Part shown: positions 1 to 7,788 of the stretch, piece by piece | Layout: every line of letters begins with the position of its first letter | Position numbering within the stretch: the first letter of the stretch is position 1 | DNA from: Halobellus clavatus | GTDB lineage: Archaea; Halobacteriota; Halobacteria; Halobacteriales; Haloferacaceae | Direction: 5' to 3' | NCBI RefSeq assembly: GCF_900107195.1 | Contig: NZ_FNPB01000001.1 | Coordinates: 248,001 to 312,000, forward strand | DNA length: 64,000 bases | Notes under the pieces: generated by a model | What the model was told of the DNA's origin: nothing | What the model saw: only the letters and a program-made list of their open reading frames with translations | The model's database searches: none | Program-made: the position numbers and the translations under genes

Positions 1-808
1 CGTCGGGATCCATTCCGGCGTCGACCGCCGCGGCGGCGAACTCGCCGGGCGTGCTCGAAGCCGGCCGCTCGACGTCGAGGTGGGCGGTCATCTCCACCCA
101 CGCGCGGTACACCTCGTTGCCGACGTCGGCGTCGCCCTCGAGGCGGTCGGCTGCCGCCCCCGCGGCCCGCCCCACTTCGCGAACGTCCGCCGGCGGTGTC
201 GACTCTGACTCCTCGGTCTCGTCGTCCTGCGTGATGGCGTCCCCGGTCGACGCCACTAAGAGGACGACGGCAGCGACGAGCGCGACGAACAGAGCGAGGC
301 CGAAGACCGCCGTCGGCGTGGCGACCGTGCCACCGTCGCTCCCCCCGAGACCGAAGGCACCGCCACCGGATGGGAACAGAGCCCCACCGTCGGAACCGAA
401 GAAGCCGAACCGGAAGATCGGCCCGGACTCGAGCTGGCAGGCCACGAGCAGCCCCCACAACAGCGCCAACGGGAGGCCGACACCCACAGCAGTGGCGGCG
501 ACGGCACCGAGCGACTCCGTCTCGCGGTAGACGAGATAGTGGCCGACGAGGGCGACGGCCACGAGTCCGGCGACGACGGGCGGCCGGGCGAGAAACGGGA
601 CGCAGATCACGACGGCGCGGAAGGCGCTCTGGCTCACCGGGACGCCGATCACGGGTTCGGGGCTGTCACCGACGCTACCGCTCGAGCCGAACCCGAAGCC
701 CCCACCGGCCCCGCCCGTTACGGTCGTCTCGATCGTCGCAGCCGCCGCTGCGAGTGCGACGACGGCCAGGAGGGCGACGGCGACCCGACGGGCGGTCGTT
801 CTGTCCAC
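1..808 (-). CDS. DUF4129-type multi-pass membrane protein (C-terminus cut by window edge)
   Basis: This reading frame runs off the left edge, so the C-terminus is missing. The GTG start at 808 is the first possible one, because an in-frame TGA lies four codons upstream. I see about four hydrophobic segments: one near residues 8-25, a second beginning with the stretch AVVICVPF, a third in the 110s-130s, and a fourth just before an acidic linker. The soluble part then starts, with a VYRAWVEM helix and a nearby RPASSTPGEFAAA motif, as in DUF4129 domains. In haloarchaea such proteins usually sit beside transglutaminase-like and MoxR/DUF58 genes, which would lie outside this window. The exact role is unknown. 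Confidence 0.7.
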   Translation of the reverse strand, partial: MDRTTARRVAVALLAVVALAAAAATIETTVTGGAGGGFGFGSSGSVGDSPEPVIGVPVSQSAFRAVVICVPFLARPPVVAGLVAVALVGHYLVYRETESLGAVAATAVGVGLPLALLWGLLVACQLESGPIFRFGFFGSDGGALFPSGGGAFGLGGSDGGTVATPTAVFGLALFVALVAAVVLLVASTGDAITQDDETEESESTPPADVREVGRAAGAAADRLEGDADVGNEVYRAWVEMTAHLDVERPASSTPGEFAAAAVDAGMDPD

Positions 809-869
809 TGGTTGCTGTCACATCGGGCGCACCGTGCTAAAACTGTTCGCCGCAGGGCCGAGGCCGGGG

Positions 870-2612
870 TCACTCCGTCGCCGATCCCGGGAGCTGGATG
901 ACGGCCACGGTACGCAACGACCGCGGGGTGTCGAGCGATCGACCATCGTCGCCCGCGCCACTCGCCGGTGAGATATCGTCGTCGCTGGACACCTCCTCGT
1001 CGTCGAAGCGGAGCGAGCCGCCGTTCTCGATCACGCACCAGTACGCGAGCCAGAGCCCGAGCCCCTCAGCGTGCTGGAGCGGCGTCTCCGATCCGGCGTC
1101 GAGCGCCTCCCGGTCGACGGCGGGGATGTCCGGGCCGTTGGATTCGATCCGAACGGTGACCGTCCCCGTCGGACTGTCACTGGTGACGCTGATCGACAAC
1201 GCGAGATCTTCACGGGCCACCTCGGCTTCCGCGACGAGCAGGTCGGTCAGTTCCTCGATCGCCGTTGTGATCGCCGTCGCGTCCGTGAGTTCGGCTCTCG
1301 CGTGCTCCTGGCCCCGACACGTGAAGCCGACAGCCGGGTACGCACGGCGGGCGCTGCGGACGGTGCTCGCGACGATCTCACTCACGTCGTGCGTGGCGGG
1401 ACTCTGCGTGTGGGTGTCGTTGAGCTGTGATACTTTCCGGGCCTTGTCGCTGACCGTGAGGAGGTCGTCGGTCCGATCGAGGATCGACGCTGCGGCCTGC
1501 TCGACGTCGTCGGCAGAGCCACCCGCTACGACGTCGGCGTACCCCCGGACCACGTTCATATCGTTCCGGAGGTTGTGCCGGAGGATCCGGTTGGCGACTT
1601 CGAGCCGCTGTTCGTAGCGGTGCCGGCCCGTGACGTCGCGGAGCGCCAGCGCGTATCCGACCTCGTCGCCGCGGGTGTCGGTCAGATCCGAGACACGGAC
1701 GTCGTACGCGAGGTTGTTGGCATCGGTGACAGTGGTCTCGTGTAACTGTTCGAATCCCTGTTCCGGGAAGAGTTCGCTGACGGGGGTCCCCGCCTCGGGT
1801 GGCGGATCGAGAACTCGGCTGGCCGTCTCGTCGGCGTCGACGACGACGCGGTCGGAATCCAACACGATCAGTCCGTCGCCCATCGCCTCGAAGGCACGGC
1901 GGCGAGCGACCGGCATCCGTTCGAGCAGGTCGTAGTGATAGAGCCCGGCCACCAGGAGCGCCCCGGTGATCGTGAACGCGAACACGGTCAGGTTGACGCC
2001 CGGAACGGGACTCACGCCGAGGAGGAATGCCATATGCGAGACGAACGGCGGGAGCGGGGCGATCGCCAGCACCGCGACCTGCTTCCAGTAGAGCAGCGAC
2101 ATCCGGATACCGACGAGGATGATGAGTCCCATCCCGACGACGACGGCAGTGTAGGCGACCACGATGTGCGCGTAGTAGAGCGGGCCGAACGACACAGGGA
2201 GCGCCCCGTTAGCCGCGACCGATTCGGCCGGAACGCGCCAGACGAGGTGGGTGAAGCCGTTCGTCAACGTCGCGAGGATGACCACGACGGGTTCCAGCGC
2301 CAGGAGCGCCGCGCGGGTCCGCGTCAGCCACTGCGAGCGGCTCACGTACTGGACCACGAGAAGCAGCCACAGCATCGGCACCGCGCTGGACAGCGCGAAC
2401 GTGAGTTGCCACCACTGCCGCTGGGCCGCGACCGAATCGAACCCTAAGAGCACCGAGTACGAGAGGGCCGACAGCCCCACCACGAAGTGCAGTGCGGCGA
2501 TTTCGATACCGCACCGCGAGTCACGGTACCGCCAGCCGACGACGACGAGTACCGCGTGGACGCCGGCAGCGACAAATCCCAGCGCAGAGAGGGTAGTGAG
2601 TTCCCACGGCAT
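870..2612 (-). CDS. Membrane histidine kinase: 7TM sensor, PAS, HisKA-like and degenerate HATPase
   Basis: This 580-residue protein has a seven-helix N-terminal membrane sensor (about residues 1-225), a PAS domain (about 235-330) and a phosphoacceptor helix with the haloarchaeal RHNLRNDM motif (His346). A C-terminal ATPase-like region ends in a GLGLWLAYW box. It probably senses a membrane or small-molecule signal and phosphorylates a response regulator encoded elsewhere. The ATP site is unusual: where relatives have an N-box Asn the sequence reads AIEELTDLL, and the G1 motif DxGxG reads SNGPD. Kinase activity is therefore uncertain. It lies 166 bases downstream of the pilus operon on the same strand, with no clear link to it. 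Confidence 0.85.
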   Translation of the reverse strand: MPWELTTLSALGFVAAGVHAVLVVVGWRYRDSRCGIEIAALHFVVGLSALSYSVLLGFDSVAAQRQWWQLTFALSSAVPMLWLLLVVQYVSRSQWLTRTRAALLALEPVVVILATLTNGFTHLVWRVPAESVAANGALPVSFGPLYYAHIVVAYTAVVVGMGLIILVGIRMSLLYWKQVAVLAIAPLPPFVSHMAFLLGVSPVPGVNLTVFAFTITGALLVAGLYHYDLLERMPVARRRAFEAMGDGLIVLDSDRVVVDADETASRVLDPPPEAGTPVSELFPEQGFEQLHETTVTDANNLAYDVRVSDLTDTRGDEVGYALALRDVTGRHRYEQRLEVANRILRHNLRNDMNVVRGYADVVAGGSADDVEQAAASILDRTDDLLTVSDKARKVSQLNDTHTQSPATHDVSEIVASTVRSARRAYPAVGFTCRGQEHARAELTDATAITTAIEELTDLLVAEAEVAREDLALSISVTSDSPTGTVTVRIESNGPDIPAVDREALDAGSETPLQHAEGLGLWLAYWCVIENGGSLRFDDEEVSSDDDISPASGAGDDGRSLDTPRSLRTVAVIQLPGSATE

Positions 2613-2778
2613 ACGAGGTGAGGGTCACATAAGCCCCAGGAGACCCTGCTACATCAAACCACCAGTCGTTCGAGAGGTCCCGAATCGAGGTACTTCCCGG
2701 GGGGAAGTTCCAGTGTACCGACATTCTTATTGGAAATTTGACTCTATCTCTGCCGGTCACGATCGGAGCGCGTGCAGA

Positions 2779-3321
2779 TCAGGAGACGACGCGCACGACG
2801 AACACAGCCGTCGAGGACTCGGTCGGCGAGACGATGCGAACGCGGACGACTGCGGCGATTGGTGTCGTCCGACCGGCCCGCTCCTGGACGACGAGACCGT
2901 CGATCGCGCGGCACGGCCCGAACGTGCGACCGGGGCCAGCGGGACAGTCGGCCCGCGCAAACCGGATCGCTCCGGCACCGTCGAATGCGACCGACAGCGA
3001 CCGCCCGCGCTCGGCGTGGACGCGTTCGATTCGTTCGACATCGGCGGACAGAGACGCACGGATCCGGGTCACGACCGCACGTCGGTCCCGCCACGCGATG
3101 GTGTCGGTTCCCGCAGTCGCGTCCTGCGCGGCGGCGCGGACCGCGGCGGTCAGGCTGCGGTCGATCGTCGAGAGCGAGGCGACGTCGACGTCGCTCGCAC
3201 TCGCGCGATCGCCGTCGTAGCCGAGTTGGGCGAACGCGACCGTCATCGCGAGGAGCGCGACAGCGACGACCGCGGCGGCGACGAGGACGATCTGCCCGCG
3301 GTCGTCGGGGCGTCGAATCAC
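2779..3321 (-). CDS. Pseudopilin-like protein (DUF7261-like), last gene of the pilus operon
   Basis: This protein of about 180 residues opens with a short charged stretch ending in DDRGQ. A roughly 20-residue hydrophobic helix (IVLVAAAVVAVALLAMTVAF) follows, then a soluble domain of about 150 residues. That layout is typical of archaeal type IV pilin-like proteins processed by a class III signal peptidase. The GTG start at 3321 forms a GTGA overlap with the TGA of the gene before it, which fixes the start. The family number is from memory. It is probably a minor pilin or tip component of the structure powered by the ATPase at 7785-10136. Confidence 0.72.
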   Translation of the reverse strand: MIRRPDDRGQIVLVAAAVVAVALLAMTVAFAQLGYDGDRASASDVDVASLSTIDRSLTAAVRAAAQDATAGTDTIAWRDRRAVVTRIRASLSADVERIERVHAERGRSLSVAFDGAGAIRFARADCPAGPGRTFGPCRAIDGLVVQERAGRTTPIAAVVRVRIVSPTESSTAVFVVRVVS

Positions 3322-3731
3322 GGGACCCACACCCGGAGCGAGAGGACGCACCGCCCGGTCGAACGCGTCGCCGTCCCGGCGGACACGGCGGCCGGTGGGG
3401 CTGGACCGACGGCCCCGTACGGCGTCTCGAGCCGTCCGAACGCCGCAGCCGGCAGCACCGCATCGAGGCGGGCGGCGAGTTCGGTCCGCTCCGTCGCGAA
3501 CGCGGCGGGAGACCGACACGCTGCGGACAGCCGGCTGCGACCGGTCCCCGCCGGCGGTTCCGCGTCGAGCACGGCGAGCGCGTCCGCCGCGTGCCGGTCG
3601 AGCCTCGCGTCGGGAGCGTCTCCGACGGGCACCCACAGGAACCCGGCCACGACCGAGAGGAGCAGGAGTGCGCCCACCGTCGCCTCGACGAGCGACGTCG
3701 CGAGCTGGCCGCGATCGGTCCGCTCAGCCAC
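3318..3731 (-). CDS. Pseudopilin-like protein (DUF7262-like)
   Basis: This 137-residue protein begins MAERTDRGQLATS, followed by a hydrophobic helix at about residues 14-33 (LVEATVGALLLLSVVAGFLW) and a small soluble domain with paired cysteines. The charged N-tip, the RGQ motif and the helix match the other four small proteins of this operon. Its start lies within the end of the upstream gene, and its stop overlaps the next start by 4 bases, so translation is probably coupled. It is likely a minor pilin-like subunit. No prepilin peptidase gene is present in the window, so processing would rely on one encoded elsewhere. Confidence 0.7.
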   Translation of the reverse strand: MAERTDRGQLATSLVEATVGALLLLSVVAGFLWVPVGDAPDARLDRHAADALAVLDAEPPAGTGRSRLSAACRSPAAFATERTELAARLDAVLPAAAFGRLETPYGAVGPAPPAAVSAGTATRSTGRCVLSLRVWVP

Positions 3732-4461
3732 CGACGACCACCACCAGCGACGCGGTCCGCGCGGTCGGTTCCGTCCAGGTGACAGTCGCAGTCGCCCCGA
3801 CGACGACGGGCCGTCCGCGGGTGACGAACACGAGGTCGAGCGGGCGCGTCTGCGGGACCGACACGACGTACCGGCCCGCCAGGCCGTCGGGATCGTGGAG
3901 GACGATGCGGTCGCCCGCCCGAAGCGTCGCGATCGACTGCCCCGGAGCGGGGTCGACCACTACCACCACGGGACCGGCGTGGTCTCGGAGTGTGACCGCG
4001 CGTCGGTCGGCGAGATCGATCCGTGTCGACCGTTCGACGGCCCGTTCGATCCGGACGCGTCGGGTGACCCGAGCGCCCCGTCGATCGGCGGAGCCACCGG
4101 CGACGGCTGCGGAGGGGTGGCCCCGTACGACGACCGTCTCGGTGCCGAGCGAGACGCGGAACGAGCGGTTCCGGAGCGGCGGGACCGCCGCGTCGAGCGC
4201 GGCGGGTGTGAGGTTTGCCGTGGCTCTCGATCGGAGGACGTTGGGGCCACGGGTGTGGGCGGCGTCCGCGGCGACGAGGTGGTCCGCCAGGCGTTCGGCC
4301 GCGTGCGTCGCGAGCGGCCGCCGGTCGGCGTCGGCGACGGCGTCGTTCGCGAGTGCGACCCCGACGACGGCGACCGTGGTGACGACGATCACCGCCACGG
4401 CGAAACCGATCAGGTTCGCCTGTGCGCGGTCCGTTGGAGCGCGCAGTTGCGAGGCGCTCAC
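3724..4461 (-). CDS. Pseudopilin-like protein (DUF7263-like)
   Basis: The protein is 245 residues long if translation begins at the GTG at 4461, which makes a GTGA overlap with the preceding stop. Residues 1-13 carry the charged leader ending TDRAQ. Next come a hydrophobic helix (about 15-35, NLIGFAVAVIVVTTVAVVGVA) and a large extracellular-type domain rich in beta-prone Val and Thr. The leader-helix pattern is shared with its four operon partners. Its C-terminus overlaps the next gene by 8 bases. An in-frame extension upstream exists but is only out-of-frame shadow of the neighbouring gene. Confidence 0.72.
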   Translation of the reverse strand: MSASQLRAPTDRAQANLIGFAVAVIVVTTVAVVGVALANDAVADADRRPLATHAAERLADHLVAADAAHTRGPNVLRSRATANLTPAALDAAVPPLRNRSFRVSLGTETVVVRGHPSAAVAGGSADRRGARVTRRVRIERAVERSTRIDLADRRAVTLRDHAGPVVVVVDPAPGQSIATLRAGDRIVLHDPDGLAGRYVVSVPQTRPLDLVFVTRGRPVVVGATATVTWTEPTARTASLVVVVGG

Positions 4462-5024
4462 GGTGAGCCTCCCGGACTTGGCGTCGGTACCGGTGTCGCC
4501 GTGGAAGCGTCGGTGCCGAGGCCGCCGCCATCGACGAGCCGAACGGCGAACGACTCCTCGGTCACGGAGACCGTCGCCCACGACGGCGACGAACTCGTCC
4601 ACGAGCCGCTGATCGACGCCCGCCGCGGGATCGCGAGGCGGAGCCGACCCCCGATCGACGGATGCGGGTGGACGAGTCGGAGGGTCGGATCGCCCGCGTC
4701 GTCTGCGGCGACGATTCGGTACGCGTCGCCCCGAATCGTCTCCGGGAGGGGGACGGTCACGCGACGATCGATGCGATCGAATCGCTCGCTCGGGGCGGCC
4801 GTCTCCAGTCGGTCCCCGGCGGCGACGAGCGCTCGGTCGCCGAGTTCCGCGCCGACAGTGGCGCGGTAGTCCGGGACGAGGCCGCCGAAGAACGTCGCTG
4901 TCAGAAGGGCGACGAACAGGACGCCGATCCCGAGTTCGAGCGTCTTGCCCACGACCGGGGAGAGCCCTCGATCGGTGCCGGAGTCGCCGGTGAGAGCCCG
5001 ACAGACGCGGGTGAGCAGGGTCAC
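4458..5024 (-). CDS. Pseudopilin-like protein (DUF7266-like)
   Basis: The predicted protein has 188 residues from the GTG at 5024, which again overlaps the upstream stop as GTGA. The leader ends in TDRGLSPVVG, a form very close to the LSPVVG start of archaeal pilin/DUF1628 proteins. It is followed by a hydrophobic helix (GIGVLFVALLTATFFGGLV) and a soluble domain ending in a Pro/Thr/Ser tail. Of the five small proteins it looks most like a canonical archaeal pilin at the N-terminus. Membrane insertion followed by assembly on the PilC platform is the expected route. Confidence 0.72.
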   Translation of the reverse strand: MTLLTRVCRALTGDSGTDRGLSPVVGKTLELGIGVLFVALLTATFFGGLVPDYRATVGAELGDRALVAAGDRLETAAPSERFDRIDRRVTVPLPETIRGDAYRIVAADDAGDPTLRLVHPHPSIGGRLRLAIPRRASISGSWTSSSPSWATVSVTEESFAVRLVDGGGLGTDASTATPVPTPSPGGSP

Positions 5025-5767
5025 CGTCCCACCTCGACAGCGAGACGGACGTCGCGGACGACAAGATGTGCCGTCCGCCGACCGGGGAACGACGCGACGA
5101 CAGCGGTGGTGCCGTCGCCGTCGATGTCGCGTCGGGTCGTCGTCGCGCCGCGCTCGCGCAGGTGGCGTTCCCACGCCGCCGGCGTTTCGGTCTCGACCGC
5201 GACGCGGTACGTCGATCGCGGGAGATCAATTCGTTCGGTTCGTGCGACGGTGTGAAGCGTCACACTGAGCCGGTGTCCGCCGGTCGCAACGCCGTCAGCG
5301 CCGCTGGCGTTCAGCACCGGAACGCCGAGATAGAGCGTCCCGTTCGCCGGGGCGATCCGGCTCGGCGCGACGACGCGGTCCCCGCGGTCGTCGGTTCGGA
5401 CGACGGCACCGGCGAACCCCGTGACGCGGTGGCCGTCGTCGTCGTAGACGATCGCGCCCGCGTGCCCGGCCCAGACGACGCCGTCGGCGTCGAGCACCCA
5501 CACCGATCGGTTGACGACGCGGACGGACCCCGACGCCAGGTCGATGGTCGTGGCTCGCGGTCCCGGGTTCGGTCCGAGTGCGGTCTCGAAATCGGTGGCC
5601 ACGCGGGTCGCCGCCGCGGTGGCTGCGCCGTCCTCGACGACGGATCCGGTCGTGGCGGTCAGCCCGCCGACCGCGAGGACGGTGAGCCCGAGCAGGATCG
5701 CGACGCCGACGACGGCGGTCTGTGCGCGCTCACCGGAAGCAGCCCCCGGGCTCGACGCGCCCGTCAC
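5021..5767 (-). CDS. Pseudopilin-like protein (DUF7289-like)
   Basis: This is the first small protein after the platform gene: 248 residues from the GTG at 5767, overlapping the PilC stop as GTGA. The leader reads SGERAQTAVVGV and runs into a hydrophobic helix (AILLGLTVLAVGGLTATTGS). The soluble part is long and beta-rich, with WVLDADGVVWAGHAGAIVY-type repeats of hydrophobic strands. Being largest and first, it may be the major or core member of the pseudopilin set, but the sequence alone does not show which subunit is major. The family number is from memory. Confidence 0.74.
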   Translation of the reverse strand: MTGASSPGAASGERAQTAVVGVAILLGLTVLAVGGLTATTGSVVEDGAATAAATRVATDFETALGPNPGPRATTIDLASGSVRVVNRSVWVLDADGVVWAGHAGAIVYDDDGHRVTGFAGAVVRTDDRGDRVVAPSRIAPANGTLYLGVPVLNASGADGVATGGHRLSVTLHTVARTERIDLPRSTYRVAVETETPAAWERHLRERGATTTRRDIDGDGTTAVVASFPGRRTAHLVVRDVRLAVEVGR

Positions 5768-7788
5768 ACCAACCCCATCCCGGTGAAGACGACGTGACAG
5801 AGCGCGACCAGACAGCCCGAGTGGAGCAGCGCTTCGTAGCGCCCCCGGCTGGCGACGCCCGCGAACCAGCCGGCGGCGATCATCGTCGCTTGCGTGGTCA
5901 CGTAGAGGCGGAACTGATCGCGAGCGAGGTCGACCGCGGCGGGGTCGACCGCGAGCCCGGAGAGCGCTGACATCGTCGACAACCGATCGAAGCCCGTGAA
6001 GACGGTGACGCCCGTGGCGACGCTGATCCCCACGATCAGGAGCGCGGTCGTCCAGCCGACGGCCACGTACACGAGCATCGCGGCGCGGAGGGCACGCTTC
6101 TCGTGATAGAGCCGGCCGACTTCGCCCTGTAGGGTCTCGAAGACGACGCCCGTGTCGCTGCCGGCGTCGAGTGCGCCGATCACCAGGCCGACCGTCTGCT
6201 CGGCCATCGGCGTGCCGACCCGGTCGACGAACCGGTCGAGCGCGGCTGTCCGCAGGTCCGTCTCGGCAGCGTCGAGCGGCGTCGTGAGTCGGAGGTTCAT
6301 CGCGAGATCGGCGACGTCGCCGTTCAGCGGCCCGAGGTCGACGTCGCGGGCGACGTGTTCGACCGCCTCCGAGAACGGGCGGCCGAGCGACACGTGCCCC
6401 GAGACGGCGTGCACGAAGTCCTTGAGTTCGTGGTCCTTGCCGTCGTCGAGCCGCGATCGCCGGACAGCGACGAGTCCGACCGGGATGGCGAAGCCGACGT
6501 ATCCGACCAGTAGCGAGACGATGACGCCGACGCCGAGCAACAGCGAGGCGACGCACGCCGCGATCCCGATCGGTGCGAAGGCGACAGTCGCACTCGCTGG
6601 ATTCCTCGTCGCCGAGCGAAGCGCCTCGATCGCCCCCGCTGGCTGTGGATAGTCGACGCTCTGGTCAGGTGGCCTGAGCCGCGTGACGAGCACGGCGGTT
6701 CCGGCGCCGACGAGTAACACGAACGCGGCGCTCCCGTAGACCGCCAGGGCCCGAAGCGAGACCGCTCCGAGCGGCGTCTCGACGGTCGCCGCGAGGGCTG
6801 GCGAGACGATGCTCATCACGGTGAGTACGATCACGAGGAGCGCCGGGAGAACGAGGAGGACGACGAACAGTTCCGCGAGGAGTTCCAGAAACCCCTGCGC
6901 TTGACTGCGGTCCCGATCCTGCTGGTGGCGGAGCATCCGACTCTCCATCGCCAGGTACTCTGCGAGTGCGTCGGGGCCTTGATCGGCGTGCTCGCGGAAC
7001 TTCAGGAGAAACGGCGCGAGCGTGTCCTGAGCCGGGGTGTCCCGGGCGATTCGCCGGAGCCCCTCGTCGACGTTGCCCGTCATCGCCGCGGTGTTGAGCG
7101 CCTGCCGAAGCGCGACGGCCGTTTCGCCGTACGCGTCGGTGGCGGCGACCCGTCCGAGCATCGCCCGCCGGCCGTCGCTGCCCGAGGCGAGAACGTTCAG
7201 ATATCGAACCGCGCTGGGGAGCGTCCGCGTGATGTCGGCGCGGCGGGCGGCCGCGAGCCACCGGAGGTACCGGCCGCCGGTGTAGACGACGGCGAGATGG
7301 ACGCCCCCGGCGGTGAGGAGTCCGGCGGCGCCCGCAAGCACCAGCGGCGTCCGGCTCGTGGCCTGAATCGCCCCGGGGAGCGCGGTCGCCAGTCCGCCGT
7401 TGCCGATGCGGCTCAGACGGGTCAGTAGTGCGGTGCCGGTCGATTCGATCGCGGCCGGCGAGAGCGCGAGCACGGTCGCGGCGGCGGCTCCAGCGAGTCC
7501 AATCCCGAGGAGCCACGAGAGGGCGTAGACGCGTGCGAGGTACACGTCGAACGCCACGGTCAGGTTGGTCCCGCGATACGCGCGTCGGTCGCGCTCGTGG
7601 CGTCGCGTGTCGGCCCGGCCAGCGAAGAGCGCGTACGCCGCGCGGTCGAACGCGCCGAGAGACGCGTCGCGGGCGACGCCCGCACCGCGCGGACGGTCGT
7701 CGTCGCTCGTGGTCGCCGCGGTCTGCAGGCCGGTGTCGTCGTCCGCACCGGTCCCGTCTGACCGGGCGTCTGCGACCCGTCCGATCAC
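5764..7788 (-). CDS. pilC: PilC/TadC-type membrane platform protein of an archaeal type IV pilus system
   Basis: This 674-residue protein has the GspF/TadC layout in duplicate. Two long hydrophobic helices are followed by a cytoplasmic T2SF domain (about residues 170-280, containing GNVDEGLRRIARDTP) and more helices. A second T2SF domain (about 450-560, FVHAVSGHVSLGRPFSEA) and final helices complete it. It would anchor pilins in the membrane and couple them to the ATPase encoded just upstream. The GTG start at 7788 overlaps the ATPase stop by 4 bases. Haloarchaeal genomes carry several pilB-pilC pairs, so the number of this paralogue cannot be given. Confidence 0.92.
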   Translation of the reverse strand: MIGRVADARSDGTGADDDTGLQTAATTSDDDRPRGAGVARDASLGAFDRAAYALFAGRADTRRHERDRRAYRGTNLTVAFDVYLARVYALSWLLGIGLAGAAAATVLALSPAAIESTGTALLTRLSRIGNGGLATALPGAIQATSRTPLVLAGAAGLLTAGGVHLAVVYTGGRYLRWLAAARRADITRTLPSAVRYLNVLASGSDGRRAMLGRVAATDAYGETAVALRQALNTAAMTGNVDEGLRRIARDTPAQDTLAPFLLKFREHADQGPDALAEYLAMESRMLRHQQDRDRSQAQGFLELLAELFVVLLVLPALLVIVLTVMSIVSPALAATVETPLGAVSLRALAVYGSAAFVLLVGAGTAVLVTRLRPPDQSVDYPQPAGAIEALRSATRNPASATVAFAPIGIAACVASLLLGVGVIVSLLVGYVGFAIPVGLVAVRRSRLDDGKDHELKDFVHAVSGHVSLGRPFSEAVEHVARDVDLGPLNGDVADLAMNLRLTTPLDAAETDLRTAALDRFVDRVGTPMAEQTVGLVIGALDAGSDTGVVFETLQGEVGRLYHEKRALRAAMLVYVAVGWTTALLIVGISVATGVTVFTGFDRLSTMSALSGLAVDPAAVDLARDQFRLYVTTQATMIAAGWFAGVASRGRYEALLHSGCLVALCHVVFTGMGLV

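Noticed and set aside
2251-4869. Very long plus-strand open frame (872 codons)
   Set aside because: It is antisense to the histidine kinase and pseudopilin genes. The product is Arg/Ser/Pro-rich and lacks the acidic bias of real haloarchaeal proteins; long antisense frames are expected in such GC-rich DNA.
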